Shown one piece after another: positions 43,601-55,479 of a stretch of 64,000 bases of DNA. Position numbers and translations under genes: made by a program. Each line of letters starts with the position of its first letter. The stretch's first letter is position 1. Under the pieces are notes generated by a model. The model was not told the origin of the DNA. It searched no databases and was given only the letters and a program-made list of their open reading frames with translations. The DNA is taken from NCBI GenBank assembly GCA_038373865.1, contig JAXGGA010002022.1, positions 1-64,000 on the forward strand, written 5' to 3'. The DNA comes from Uloborus plumipes. Taxonomy: Eukaryota > Arthropoda > Arachnida > Araneae > Uloboridae.

Positions 43601-44540
43601 TTGCTAAACTCTTTATGGCGTCCGTAATATCTTTCTCACATGCCAGCAGTACTAGAGAGTCTAAACGCTGATCTCTCATTGTACTCCTCAAAACATTTTT
43701 GATGAATTTCAGTTTACTGAAGGTCTTTCATTGGTAGCAACTGTTACCGGAGAAGTAAATCCAAGCCGACACGCGCGGTAAAAAAATTCGTTCGGTCCCA
43801 ACACAAAGTGAAAAGTGATAAATTTTCTTTTTACTTATCTTCAGTTTAAACATTGCACTATCTTTCGATAATGGTATTTTGTGTAATTTTCTTTAATTTA
43901 AATTCATTTAAAATATAAAATTTGGCGGCCTCTGCATGTTATCTTTTTTTCCCTTTTAATTATTGCATCGATCATTTATTTTAATTTATTTAATCTATAA
44001 AATTTGGCGGCCCTCAGCATGTATTCTTTTTTTTTTATATATTGCATCGATCTTGTTGAATTATGTATATATAATTTGATTTATGTTTTATTAATTTAAC
44101 TAATTTTAGTTACAGAGGTTCGCGCACTTTTTAATGCTCTCGCACATGTTTATACAGTACTTTTTTTTCCAAACTGGGCAGGGCGATCTACAGTTTTCCG
44201 TTTACATGACCCCATGAACGAGAAAATTTCGTATTTTTCGCAACGAATATTGCTGTGAAGGAATCTTAACTATTTTTCGCGGCCCCAATTATGTATTTTT
44301 GATAAGTAATAATTGGGGCCGCGGAAAATACAGGACATTTTTAGAAATTCAGGTTTACTGATATTCTTAATAATGTTTGAATTATTCCGCTTCTCTTTTA
44401 AATTTCCTATAAAGTTCTGAAATATTTTTCTAAAATTTCATTTTAATGATAAAATAAAATCGGCGGCCCCTTTCTTCAGAAAAGTGGGGGGGGGGGGGGG
44501 TGTAGCACCCCCCCCACACCCCCCCTTGCCGACGGCCCTG
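40659..44540. mobile_element. TIR element, 3.9 kb, with 6-bp target duplication
   Basis: The ends are CAGGGCCGTCGCTAG and CTTGCCGACGGCCCTG (complement CAGGGCCGTCGGCAAG). CTGAAC flanks both sides (40653-40658 and 44541-44546). The interior is AT-rich with repeated TTGGCGGCC(C/T) motifs (40711, 43921, 44000, 44460) and contains a nested hAT element. No transposase ORF found. The end sequence suggests hAT, but 6 bp is short for hAT, so the superfamily is left open. Confidence 0.75.
40729..42826. mobile_element. hAT element, non-autonomous, 2.1 kb, nested
   Basis: The ends are CAGGGGCGGTCCTAGCAG and its partner CCGCTAGGGCTGCCCCTG. CATATAGG occurs directly outside both ends (40721-40728 and 42827-42834), an exact 8-bp duplication. 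AAAATGCCGCCCTT is present near both ends (40775 and 42759). No long ORF; a 70-codon frame at 42302-42514 is unremarkable. Confidence 0.9.
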
Positions 44541-45115
44541 CTGAACTTGCGTTTTTAAAACTAAAATATCATAAACCTGTGGGGGGGGGGGAGTCGCCGA
44601 TCCTCGAGCCCTTCCTTCCCAGAGATAACCTAAAATTGACTTCAGCTTAAAATTTTGGATGGCAACCCATTCTGCTCTCTATTGTTTTTAAACATGACCT
44701 AAAATGAAGCTGCAGTGTCGAAAAATTTTCTGGATTCCTCGAATCCTACCCATTCTCTTTACGTCACCACAAATAGCTTAAAGTTACGTTATTAAAGATT
44801 TAGTTTTTTTTTTTTCGGGGAAGCAACGAGCCCCTAAAGTTATCAAAGATCGCCTAAAATATATTATTTCCATTTTGAAAAAAGAAGTTCCGGATGTAAC
44901 TAAAACCTCCCATTTCCCCTTTCTTTATCACCATAAAAAATTGACCCGTCTCCGAAAAATTGAAGAGCTGGCACTGCAGCCTAGTAATTTTATATCGCAA
45001 AAGGAAAAAAAAAAGGGAGGGGCGGTAAACTTGGCATATCGGCCCCTTCAAAATTTTAACATAGATAGGCTACTGGAAAGTGCGCAACTATCTTATGTTT
45101 CTGAAATCCATTAGG

Positions 45116-46432
45116 AGTCAATTACCCCACCATATATTTCGATATACAGAGCATGCATAACAACAATAACAACATCGCATAACATCGCATGCAAATGCAT
45201 AAAATAATTAAATGTACAAAAAGATACAAGACTACAAGACCGCTAACAAACAAAAAAACTACCACAAACCTAGGTTTTCTTAGTAAAAACAGAGGTGGTG
45301 AGGGGTGGTGATAACGACTGGTGAGCACGCTAATTTAGGAGCCTTCTTTTAATTTAAATTTATTTTTAAATTATTAGTACCAAAGTCGTCGCCTCCCCCC
45401 CTCCCGTCCAAAACTTATTCTTTGTAAAAATTATAAAGTTGTCTAAATAACACTATGATAATGGAGAAAAATAACCACACGGGAAAAATGTTTCAACATT
45501 GCTTATGAGTGCATATTTATTCAAATTGGGGAATTTGATTAAAAAATGTATTAAAAAATGTATATCAACTATGGGGATTTTTTGTTTTTATACTTCGTTA
45601 CGTTAAACAATTTTTGAATTATTTGTCTTGTTTTATCTCGCTAAACTTTCGTACTACATGTTGCTCTTGTTTACAGAAATTTAATAATTTATTGTATATA
45701 AATATTTCTATAGTAAATTCGTGTTCAAAGCACACTTAAAGTAATTTTATCTAAAAAATACCTTTCCTTCCGCTTAATCTGTTAACTTTGGCCGATTATG
45801 AATAAAAAGAATTATGAACTCGTGGGTTTTTTTTTTTTTTTTTGCATTGCAATTTAAAAGCCTGGTAATTTAACTATTTATTCGTAATACTGTCGTGCGA
45901 ATATCAGCTATGAGGGTTATTTTTTAACATTGAATTCAGTTTTACGCACTTTTTGAACTAGTATTTGTTCTGCTTTTTTCTGTACGCTTCCATATTACAT
46001 GTCATAGTAATATTTGCAGAAAAATATTTACGGTTAGTTAATTTAATCACCATAGCTCCTTACTGAAAGTATTCTTTGATAATAATATTAAAAAAATATT
46101 TTTCCCGCCGATTAATCAGCATATGTCCTTACTTAGAAACATTCATAATTGATTAAAACAAAAGGTTGTCAAAGCAGTATAATCACTTTTTTTCATCAAA
46201 GAAGAATTTATGAACGTAAATAATTCTTCTTAATCGTGATATTATCTCTCCCTCATTTCGAAACTCGTGAATTTTATCTATTCTTTTGCACTAACCGCCG
46301 ACTGTAATATTACTCCCATATCAAAGGAAATGATTTTATTCAAATATGCTTTGTATGTGCGTGTGAAATGGTTTAAAACTTTTTAATTATTTTATGAAGA
46401 AAATAAAAACAAAAATCTAGTTAATGGTATAA
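45116..46432. other. AT-rich spacer
   Basis: No gene seen. ATCGCATAACATCGCATGCAA at ~45173 is a short local duplication. Confidence 0.5.
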
Positions 46433-46436
46433 TTAA

Positions 46437-46950
46437 CCCATTTATGCCCAGTAGCCTAAAAACAGGACGCTTGTTAGTTACTGCATACAAAAACCTGTAA
46501 TGGGTATATCATTTTACTAAACCTGTTTTTCACAAGTTAAATAGTCCTTCTTCTTGAGAAAACCAGTTAGAGCCACTATTTGGACATCAGAGTTTATTTA
46601 TTGACAGCTATTTTCAGACAAATCAGTCAAGCAACGATCCAGCATGGGTAGCCACAGAAAGTAAGTTTTTTTTGCGAGCTTATTTTTCATAAAATTAAAC
46701 TATTTTAAAATGATTTGCTTAAAATTTATCACAGATGCCTTCTGTAATGTTACTTTGCAAAAGTAAAGTAAGGTCGTATTTTGCTCGCATATCTGCAAAA
46801 TACCCCATAAACAGGACGTTAAATAACTTAATAAATATGGCAACGGCGAACTATTTTAAGCCTAAAATGTATGTAAACCATTCCAAGTAAGAGTTTTAAG
46901 CAGATAAAAATAAAAAAAAAATTGTTAAAAAAAATTTGGGCATAAATTGG
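46437..46950 (-). mobile_element. piggyBac-like MITE, copy 2 (514 bp)
   Basis: Inverted copy of 17288-17798. The ends are CCCATTTATGCCCAG and TTGGGCATAAATTGG, with TTAA on both sides (46433-46436 and 46951-46954). The CCC start fits the superfamily. Non-coding. Confidence 0.88.
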
Positions 46951-46954
46951 TTAA

Positions 46955-49802
46955 GCTACTTTTATCGCTTTGGGAGAGGCCCGGGTTCCTGGGTTTTCCC
47001 TAAAATCCGCTACTGCACAGTACAAATCGATTGATATGTATTACTCCGCCAATTAAAGCTATATAAGATTTCATTTTGTAGTTACAGATTGAAATTCCAA
47101 TTATACAAATTATCCCCCCAAAAAAATAAGATAATAAGAAGCTAAATTTCATTCACGCAAAATCCCTGCAATTTTCATTTTAAAAATTCAACTATTTTCC
47201 GTTCATTAAAAGAAAATCAAAAAGTCTAACATTAAAACAAATGGCATGAAAATCAATTAAGGAGGCAAAAATGATGTCATTGAGAAATTCAAGCTCTTAA
47301 TAAAGTGAGAACAACCAAGAAAATTAAAAATGAAAGAGAAGATTTAAAAAAAAAAAAAACCTGCAAGTTACAAAAACATGTGCAAAACTCGTAAAAAATA
47401 CGGAGCGAAAGATTTATCATTCACTAACTTAAAACAATTTTGTAGAATGTGAAACCTTTCTTAAAAATTAAGGACGGAGAAGAGTTTTGAAAAATGTTTA
47501 CTTGGATTGAAATTCGGACATAAAGCTATAAGAGACTTGTTTACGTGATAAAAGAAACAATTACCCAAAAGCGCCTATTTAAAAAAATCTTAATATAATT
47601 ACAATGTTTAAGAAATGAATAAAAAACACTAAATCAAATGAATTGAAAATTTTATTAGGAAATGAATATGTAATACTCAGTTTAAACAAACAATTTAATT
47701 CGTTTTAAAATGTCGTAATTCTGGGGTGCCCAGCCCACCAGTTGGTGTTTATAAGGATCCTACTGATTTTTTGCAGGGAGTGGGAGGGTAAAATGTGCAG
47801 ATGTGGGCCTGATTGCAAATTTAATTAAAGACTACTTTCAATGAATACATTTGTGCTTGATGTTTGATGTACAAAAAAGAAACCCATTTGAGAATTCAAC
47901 GGTTAAATATAATTCTATAGTTACTATTTTTTGACAAATTCTTTCAACTACATCATTGCACAAGCCAACCGAAAACGACTAAATCGAAATTTCACAAGTC
48001 CCTACGAACTGAGCATAGTAAAAAACCATAGCCTACGTGGATTTCATTCAACCTCGTAAGCTACGACAGAATTTGAACCCTGAGCAAGTTTCTGCTTTCT
48101 GTAGAACAGGTATTGCCATCTAGTGAAATTATACTGAACGAAATCTAAAATACAAGGCATAAATTGAATGCTATGAATTGCATTTCATGTAGAAGAACGA
48201 AAACAGAAACACGGTTTAATTTTATGAGGTTATTAAAATTTATGGGGGGGGGGGGTGCTATGTTCTATTAAAAATTGAAGCTTTTTTTGAATTGGTAAAA
48301 AAATTTTCAATTTGTTCTTGTTCCGTTTTCCTGTTCACACAGAACTTCTTATAAACCTTTGGAAGGAGAAATGTCCTCATTCCTTTCAATTTTACTTGAT
48401 TCAAAACCTCGCACACATACACAACACACTCACAAAAACACACAATAGAAAAAAAATACACGTAGAGACATAGAAGTTCTTTGGACAGATGGATGACGCG
48501 TAATTATTGTTGTCAAATCATTCTATAAATGTTATAGCTGAAGGTTCTTCTATATAGAGATAAAAGAAAAAAAAAAAAAAAAAAGAACTTGTTTTTAGCA
48601 AATTAAAGTTTTTGCAAAATAAGAACCAGATTTTGGAACCTTTTTTTTTTAGTGTTTTTTATCGTAAATAATGAACTTTAAAATTTTTAGGGGTATTTTT
48701 CTCTCTTAAAGGATTCTCGCTTTTGAAAAATTAATATATTTCAGTCTTAATGCCGAGAAGGAGTGACTATGAGCGGATTTATATGGATTATTATATGTGG
48801 GGGGAGGGGGGTTTCGCACCCAGGTCAACTTGGGATGAATTTGAGTAATGACAGCACACCTGCCAAATCTTAAAACAAAAAAAATCTTGATTTTTTTTTC
48901 CTAAAAAATTCAGAAGAGCTCTGAATAATACAGAATGCTCTTTTCTGATAGGAAAAAATGCCATTAAATGAAAATATAGACGAAATTGCGTTGTGCATTC
49001 AGTTACAATATCAATAACAAAAATCAATTTTATTTGGCAAATTAATGGATATAAAATCGAAAAAAAAATGAGCTACTATAAAGATCTGTTTTTAATATTT
49101 TATTCCTTTTCTTCTCAGAACGTTCATTTAATAATCACGCAATCTCAAAACAATCAATTTCCAATACAAACAAGATTTTTTAGGTTTTTTCAGACGAAAA
49201 TAGTTGGTTTGAAATGCAAAAGTACGAGGCTATTTTTTGTATTTATTTTTTTGTAAAGCAAAAAACTAAAATGTAAGTTTACAAAATACACAGAAAGTTC
49301 AAGTGACGATTGAAAAAGTAGCAAAAGAGTCCAATCATTGCACAAACATAAAGAAAAAGCACTATGGAATCAAACAATGTAGATTTAAAAAAAAGAAAGA
49401 AAATAATAAGAATCTCAGTTTCTAGCAGCTCAAAATCGAAAGTTTTCCAGAATCAAGCATTGACAAGTCCAAACTTAAGGGAAAGCCCTTGTGAGTTATT
49501 GCAACATAACGTTACTACCTGATGAAATATTTTTTAGTTGTCTTTTTTCTTTCTTTTTTTTTAAATAAAAAGAGACAATTATGTGAACGAAAGTAATGGC
49601 TTAATCTTTCATACATTTGAAAATTATCAACGTTCTTTCCCTCTCCCTATCTCTCCTTTTTTTTTTTTTTTTTTTGAGGCAGAGAAATATTATATATATA
49701 GAGAGAGAGGAAAAAAAGAGCAATAATAACAGAAACTAAATGAATTCCAGTTATCCGAGAACACTGATTACCTAAACGCGGAAAGGTATACTTTTATAGT
49801 AA
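46955..49802. other. AT-rich spacer, no supported gene
   Basis: No recognisable protein or RNA gene across ~2.8 kb. Short frames at 48258-48461, 48791-49027 and 48993-49256 are compositionally like random AT-rich sequence. Homopolymers lie at 48244-48254 and 48568-48584. Confidence 0.45.
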
Positions 49803-50411
49803 TTTAGGATCATTCCATAGAAATGTCAACCTCAGCCGAAGAAAAAAAAATACCGAAGTGAAAAAAGTATCAAAAAATAAATAAATAAATGAATAAATAA
49901 AAATCATACAACATAAGAAGTTTTAAAACAATTGAAAAGGTATTGTAATTATCACTGAGATTAGCCATAATAAATAGTTTGTAGTGTGTCTACTGCTTGT
50001 TATTCGATGGTTACGTTAGTCACACTCCATATTGAGTAAAAGTGACACTTAAGACTTAAAAAAATTAAGGTTTAATAAATGTGTTTATGGTTTTTAAAAG
50101 CCAACTTTACACATTTTTCAAATATATCATTCAATTTTTAACACTTGCTTAACTTAGAGAAATTTTTGCCTCACTACATGAGCATTAATTTTCAGGGTTG
50201 CAAAAATGTTACGTTAGTCACGCTGCTATTTTAGTTGAAAAAATATCTACTGTCAGTAATTTTGTTTTAAATTCTTAGCAGAAATGACACAACATAGATA
50301 CCATGTACATTGTAAATCCACCAGCATAACTAAAAAATATTTTTTATCCTTTAAGTTACAAGTAAAAATAGTTACAAAATCAGCTATGAATGTTACGTTA
50401 GAATGAGGGTT
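49803..50411 (-). repeat. Copy 2 of the GTGACTGACGTTAC-motif repeat
   Basis: It starts TAGGATCATTCCATAG (compare TTAGGGTCATTCCACG at 34743). GTTACGTTAGTCAC, the inverted form of the motif, occurs at 50010 and 50208, with a truncated copy at 50392 followed by AATGAGGG, which resembles a decayed opposite terminus. Non-coding. Confidence 0.45.
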
Positions 50412-53309
50412 CTCCTTTGACATGACTAAATTAAAAATGAATTAAGAACTGATTAAAATAGAATTTTAAACGTTAATTGAATTTTGTAACATTGGTGTAC
50501 ATTTAGGTACTTTAAAAAACTGCCCTCATCGTAGAAAGATGTTTAAAGTTGTTTAAAAGAGAGGATCGGAACAAAATGTATTCTCATACAACCTTAACTG
50601 CATCTTTGGTCCCTCGACACAAAAAGTGAAAATACGCTTTTCATGAAAGTTTAGCCGAAATTTTGTCTCAAAAACAACCTGGACTAGGCAAATAGTTTCA
50701 GAATTATTAAAAAACAAATGTTGGTTTTCTTATCACCCTTTCAATTAATGCTAAAAATTTTTGAAATTTCTTTTTCAAAATTATGTTACTAAATGCATAA
50801 TTTAATGTTTTCCGGATTAAAATATTTCCTTGTTTTTTTTTTTTTTCTTATCTTCCTTTTTTAGGGCTTTGAACTTCTTGTTATTGATTTTTAGAAGTTA
50901 AAGGTAATTCTATCGCAAGGTTACAAACTCACATTCATGTTTGGAGCTTCTAAAGCCACTGCTATATAGTATCCTAATTCAGTAGTACAAGTATTTTAGC
51001 ATCTTTAAAAAATGACTAAATAGGTAGTTACACTCTTAAATATCTCTAAACTAGGGAGAGAGGGGCAAAGAGAGAATCTGTTTTACTTATTTTCTAAATT
51101 TCATTTAAAACGAATCGTTATCCTCTAAGTCTGAACAAAGCAGTCATTGTAAATATTAAAAGGGGGAAAAGATATTAAGTTTGATTTTTAAAAAACGCTA
51201 ATCTTCGTAGAATTCAAGTGCCACAAATTTTCGAAAAATTGCTGGAATTTGATAAAACCCGCTAGTTTTACGTCAGATTGCGAAAAACTCAAAACTGCTT
51301 AGTAAAATCGAAAAAAAAAAAAAAAAAAAAGAGAAGAAAAGAAAAGAATCGAAAAGAAAAAAGCTAGTTATCTGTAAAATTGTAAACGTTGACCCAATTT
51401 TCATAAACATTACAAAAAATCAAACAAAAATTCGGTAGGTAAATAATTGGAACTAATGTTTTCTCAAAAAAAAAAAAAAAACTTGCCCTCCTTCCCCACT
51501 CCAGGCCCTGAGTCCTAAATCTGCCCATGGAGGTGACTTTTAAAAACAAACGTGATCCTGAGACAAAGAGTAAAGAGACCAGATTTTGCCCCCCTCAAAA
51601 CGGGATGCTTGCTGTATAAAGTATTTTAGGTAACAGTATGCTTAAAGAACAGAAGAATTTATGTAGTATTATGCTTTTTAATGAACAAATTTGCCTAAAC
51701 ACATTAGGAGTTGATTTTGAAGTCAATTGCTTTTTAAACACGCTTGAATATTTATAATGCAATCCCCGTATTTCCACTCACGAAACTTTTAAGGTAACAT
51801 TTTAATTACTACTTTGATATTCTTTTAATTTGCCGAGTGCAATTAAAAAAAAGAAGAAAAAAAGGCTAAGTTGACTGGACTTAGCCAGGTATGGAATTCA
51901 TCAGGAAAAATAAATAAACCTTTGTGCTTAAAAATAAAAGCAAATATTACTACGTTAAAAAAAGCACCAATGTGCAGAAATACCTACACGTGTTTCGGTG
52001 ATGCAAGGAATCCCTTCCTTTTTCAATGCACAAAATGTGAGCTTACGAATTCGTGGGATTTCTGTTCATGCAAACTGGTCAAAATATTTTTTCAAAAGAT
52101 GTTCTGCTCAAAGGGTTTCTTTTATTTTCGAGTAAGGGGAGGGGGGGGGGGCTTCTGACATAACTTCCTTAATATTTTATCAACTTTCTTAAGCAGAAAG
52201 GCATCCTTTTAAAGATTGTGCTTCACAACATCGCCAAAACATAAATCAAAATTAAAAATCAAATTCTATTTTTTTTGAAAAAATGTACTGGAAAAAAAAA
52301 TCAAAATTTTAAATTTCCGCTGTCGAACGCGAATTCTTCGTATGAGTTAGATAGTTTAATTTATGAGTTCTATTTCTCTAAATACAATTTTTTTAATGTG
52401 TCCCTTGCTTAAAATGAACTTAACTTCACGTATTTAAAATTCAGTTGTCTAAAAAAATAAAAGCTAAAATGTTAACAAAAGTATAAAATTGATATTATTT
52501 TTTCAATTAATTTAATTTTACTTTTGAAAGCCAGGAGATGAAGTGCAACCCTTTGCAGCCGGCTCTCATGTATGCATAAACTTGAGATTTTTTAAAAGTC
52601 AATCTCACACTAACATAGTGTTCCCAAAAGTTGAAAAAAAAAAGTAACTTTTGTTATAAGCATTTTTTTTTCGGAGAGAGGGAGGGCGAGGGGGTGGGGC
52701 AGAGAATTTTTGTCTCCAGCGTCAACACATTTTTGGACGGCACTGCCTCTATTTGTATTCGAATATATTAAACTCCCCACCCCCCACGCACTAAGGGGAT
52801 GTTTTAAAGATCCGAGAGGCTTGGGCCTCTCCCGAAATAAATTTAAACCTACTCATGTGAATAATGATTTTAATATTTTCCTTTTCGTGAATTTAGAAAG
52901 TCATAATGTTTGACTCCTGGTCACCCTCCAAAACCTCCGCCGTTAGTGTAAATGTAAAAAGCGTATTTACAAAGGAATATAAATTGGAAAATAATATTAA
53001 TTCAACCTATTTTAGTCATTTTTGATTTATTCTACAATTACGGATTTGAATTTTTGTATTCGTAACTAGCACTTCAATTTCTATTTGAGCATAACTTTTA
53101 TTTTTTAAACTTAATTCCGGACAAATCATTGAATTAAAAAAAAAAAATCTATTGCTTGAAATAAATATTTCATTTTTTTTTCTGTTGCAAACTTTTATGC
53201 AAAGTAAAGTTCAGAAGGGGGATTTTTTTTTTAATTCACTCTTCATTCTCGGGGTCCTCCCCCCCCCCTTCCCTCCCGCAACCTAAATTAAAAATTATAT
53301 CAACTAATC
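50412..53309. other. AT-rich spacer, no supported gene
   Basis: No gene recognised across ~2.9 kb. Open frames at 51364-51549, 51595-51777, 51871-52158 and 52710-52913 show no family features. Simple tracts lie at 50831-50845, 51309-51330 and 52136-52150. Confidence 0.45.
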
Positions 53310-53559
53310 AATTGAAGGGTCAGGGGGAAAAACCACGGTAGTCACATTTAATTCATTTTGAGAAAAACGAAATTTAAACTTTACGAACTCATAAACTTCC
53401 CCAGTATACTTGTTCTAAAATGACAATAATACATGAACTACAGTGTTTTTTCACGAATATTGCATATACTAAACGAAATTACACTTATTTTTCTAACAGC
53501 ATCAGTTTAAATTCAACAAAAAGTGGACTACCGTGGTTTTTCCCCCTGACCCTTCAATT
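53310..53559. mobile_element. 250-bp MITE with perfect 34-bp terminal repeats
   Basis: 53310-53343 and 53526-53559 are exact reverse complements over 34 bp. The inner part reads GTCAGGGGGAAAAACCACGG. The ~180-bp core is AT-rich and non-coding. The lack of differences between the ends suggests recent activity. The target duplication is ambiguous because the outermost AATT is itself palindromic. Confidence 0.88.
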
Positions 53560-53689
53560 TTCTTAGCAAATGTGTGTGATCATGCAGTTTTTTAGAAGAA
53601 CTTGCGACACGTGAATGTCATTTGTTCCAAATTTTCGAACAGATCCAGGTGTTTTTTTTTTACAAGGAAACATTTTTCGTACAGACGCA

Positions 53690-53839
53690 TTTTTTAATTG
53701 CAGCCGCCGGGTATGGGAGTGTTTAAAGGCATTGCTCTCATTCTCATTCCAAGCCAAAAAAGAGATGCAGCGGAAATGACGTGCAACGCGCTCTCTGATT
53801 GGGTGTTTCCTAGGGACGCGGTGCTTGAGTAACGGACAA
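53690..53839. promoter_or_regulatory. CpG-richer promoter-like block (CCAAT, X-box, CRE/ETS-like)
   Basis: Within 150 bp are GCGGAAATGACGTGC (ETS plus CRE-like, ~53769), an inverted CCAAT box in GATTGGGTG (~53797) and GTTTCCTAGGGAC (~53805-53817), which fits the RFX X-box consensus. It ends at the left copy of the 13-bp duplication of the LINE-derived unit. Without that unit it would lie ~350 bp upstream of the TFAP4 start codon. It could also serve a minus-strand gene outside the recognised set. Confidence 0.4.
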
Positions 53840-53852
53840 GGTAAGGTGTAGT

Positions 53853-55479
53853 ATTGTATGCGAAAGATGAGCAGGCAAAAAAAAATGCCTTTTTCTCAGG
53901 CTGAAAGGCGCCCGCGGAGCGGGCGAAGGGTGAGTTGCATGAGGCAGTCAGTAAAGAGAGAGTTTTACTTCTCGAAAACATCGCCTTACGGCAATAGTCT
54001 GGACGGGAAAAGATCCTGTGAGGGAGAAAAGAAAGAGGGGGGGCGTAAGGGAGGGGAGGTAAAGGAGCCAGCGCCAAGAGTGGCGAGGCCTAGTCAGGGG
54101 GGAGCGAGTGAGCAAGAACCCGGAGGTTCTCAATCACCGCTCCGATGATGTCACGAACCCTTCCTCGGGTCTCCGTGCGCTGGGGCACCGGGGGCTGCGT
54201 CCTGCTAGCTGGGGCACTGGGTGCTTTCCTCTCAGCGGTCTTCTGGCCGATCTTGGGGCGGCGCGGGCAATTCCAATCCGAGGCGGTGTGATTTCCTTGG
54301 CAGTTGGTGCATTTTTTCTGATTTTTATCAGGGCATCCTCTGGAGTCATGTTGCTCGGCGCAGAATCTGCAGACCGGCTTCTTCCTGCAGGAGTGGGCTG
54401 AGTGTTGGAAACCTTGACAATTGAAGCATTGAGGAATGTCAAACGTCCTTTTTTTGAGCTTTTCCCAGCGGATGCCGAAGGGTCCTATTGTCCTGCAGCT
54501 CTCCATCTGGGTGGCTTCGTTGTCGGGCTTGGCGAGTACCAGGAAAATTGGTAAAGGCTTTCCTTTAGTCGAGAACTGGATAATTTTCTCCACTTTAATA
54601 CCTTTCTCTTTGAGCTCCGATTCAATTTCGTCGCATGGGTAGTCTATCGGGAGTCCACGGATAACTTTCTTGATTGGGACTTCATCTTGAGGTCGACGGG
54701 TCCAATATTCTAATTTCTTTTCGTCGGCGTACTTTCGGATTTTTTCCAAGCTTTCGGGATTTTCTGCACGAATCTTAATTTCCTTCCCTCGTATTGCTGC
54801 CTCGAATACGGTGTCAGTGGCTGCCTTCATTTCCTTCACAGTAGCAGTGGAGTTTTCCAGATTGGCTAGGGTTAACACCGGAGCCTGCGGGGGTCTGCGT
54901 TGTCTTCTCGGCGCAGCAGTCAGGACATCGGCGTACGTAGTAGGCTTAGCTGACTCCTCCGTTTGTACTTCTTTTTCCGCTCTTTCGGTAGCGACCGTTT
55001 CTTCTTTTGAATCCGCTGTATTTCCTGTTTTGATGGCTTTGGCTCTTTCTTTTTCCATATCTTTTTGGGTAATCTTCCAAATTGATTCCGTCAGATAGCC
55101 GTAGGCTTCAAGGATCTTATCCATGCAGATGGCGTCTCCTTGCGATCCAGTTTTAAGTTTCATACGAATCTCCCTTGCCATATCATTGTAAACATCAGCA
55201 ATTTCCTTTAATTCTTTACCATTCGCGGCTTCTCGCATTGCTGCCTTAACTTTGATTATTTCAAACTTGTATTTATCGAGGATCGCGTAAATTGGTTCAG
55301 TCTTATTAAAGAGATCGGTGAGAACGGAAGAGCCATCCCCGGCCTTGTGAGGGGCCCCTTTGCCGTCGTCATCGTTCTTTGCACTAGATTTCGTTCGTTG
55401 CTTCGGAGGGCCCATGATGGGCGACCTAACTCATCGAGTCCTCGTGGAAGAATCCAATAATAATGAATCTGCCCGCGCC
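53853..55479 (-). mobile_element. ORF1-only LINE-derived unit (half-LINE), 1.63 kb
   Basis: It is bounded by the exact direct repeat GGTAAGGTGTAGT at 53840-53852 and 55480-55492, read here as a 13-bp target duplication. On the minus strand it has a 64-nt leader, an intact 441-codon ORF1, and a ~237-nt tail without poly(A). The reverse-transcriptase ORF2 of a Jockey-type LINE is entirely absent, although both ends appear present, so this is not ordinary 5' truncation. It resembles the HAL1 type of half-LINE. Alternatives: internal deletion of one copy, or a domesticated gag-like gene. Confidence 0.65.
54090..55415 (-). CDS. Jockey-clade LINE ORF1 (Gag-like nucleic-acid-binding protein), 441 aa
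   Basis: The N-terminus is basic, then helical and charged (residues ~1-170). A PRE_C2HC-type fold follows around 230-325 (VIRGLPIDYPCDEIESELKE at ~244-263). Then come three zinc knuckles: CFNCQGFQHSAHSC (330-343, C-X2-C-X4-H-X4-C), CRFCAEQHDSRGC (349-361) and CTNCQGNHTASDWNC (369-383), and a proline-rich basic tail. The arrangement is that of Jockey-clade ORF1 proteins, which coat the element's RNA. The ATG at 55415 follows a 64-nt leader. The frame is fully open, with no stop or shift, which is notable in a window where the other large coding ORFs are damaged. It runs head-to-head with TFAP4, 423 bp apart. No ORF2 follows. Confidence 0.85.
   Translation of the reverse strand: MGPPKQRTKSSAKNDDDGKGAPHKAGDGSSVLTDLFNKTEPIYAILDKYKFEIIKVKAAMREAANGKELKEIADVYNDMAREIRMKLKTGSQGDAICMDKILEAYGYLTESIWKITQKDMEKERAKAIKTGNTADSKEETVATERAEKEVQTEESAKPTTYADVLTAAPRRQRRPPQAPVLTLANLENSTATVKEMKAATDTVFEAAIRGKEIKIRAENPESLEKIRKYADEKKLEYWTRRPQDEVPIKKVIRGLPIDYPCDEIESELKEKGIKVEKIIQFSTKGKPLPIFLVLAKPDNEATQMESCRTIGPFGIRWEKLKKRTFDIPQCFNCQGFQHSAHSCRKKPVCRFCAEQHDSRGCPDKNQKKCTNCQGNHTASDWNCPRRPKIGQKTAERKAPSAPASRTQPPVPQRTETRGRVRDIIGAVIENLRVLAHSLPPD

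Larger units (their letters stand above)
39881..45115 (+). repeat. Degenerate ~100-bp tandem array 2, split by nested transposons
   Basis: 39881-40658 and 44541-45115 carry the same diverged repeat as 31090-31620 (CAAAGATA-x-C/T-x-TAAAATTGCG, TTTTTAAAACTTTAATTTTG, GAAAAATTC). The two halves join correctly when 40659-44540 is removed together with one copy of CTGAAC. Confidence 0.6.

Noticed and set aside
54005..54035. Strong polypyrimidine tract plus CACAG on the minus strand (possible splice acceptor in the half-LINE tail)
   Set aside because: No matching donor could be justified and C/T-rich tracts are common; left unannotated without transcript data.
53694..54077. 127-codon minus-strand frame after the LINE ORF1, possibly ORF2 or a gene
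   Set aside because: No endonuclease or RT motifs; it crosses the 13-bp duplication, so it would be part element and part host sequence.
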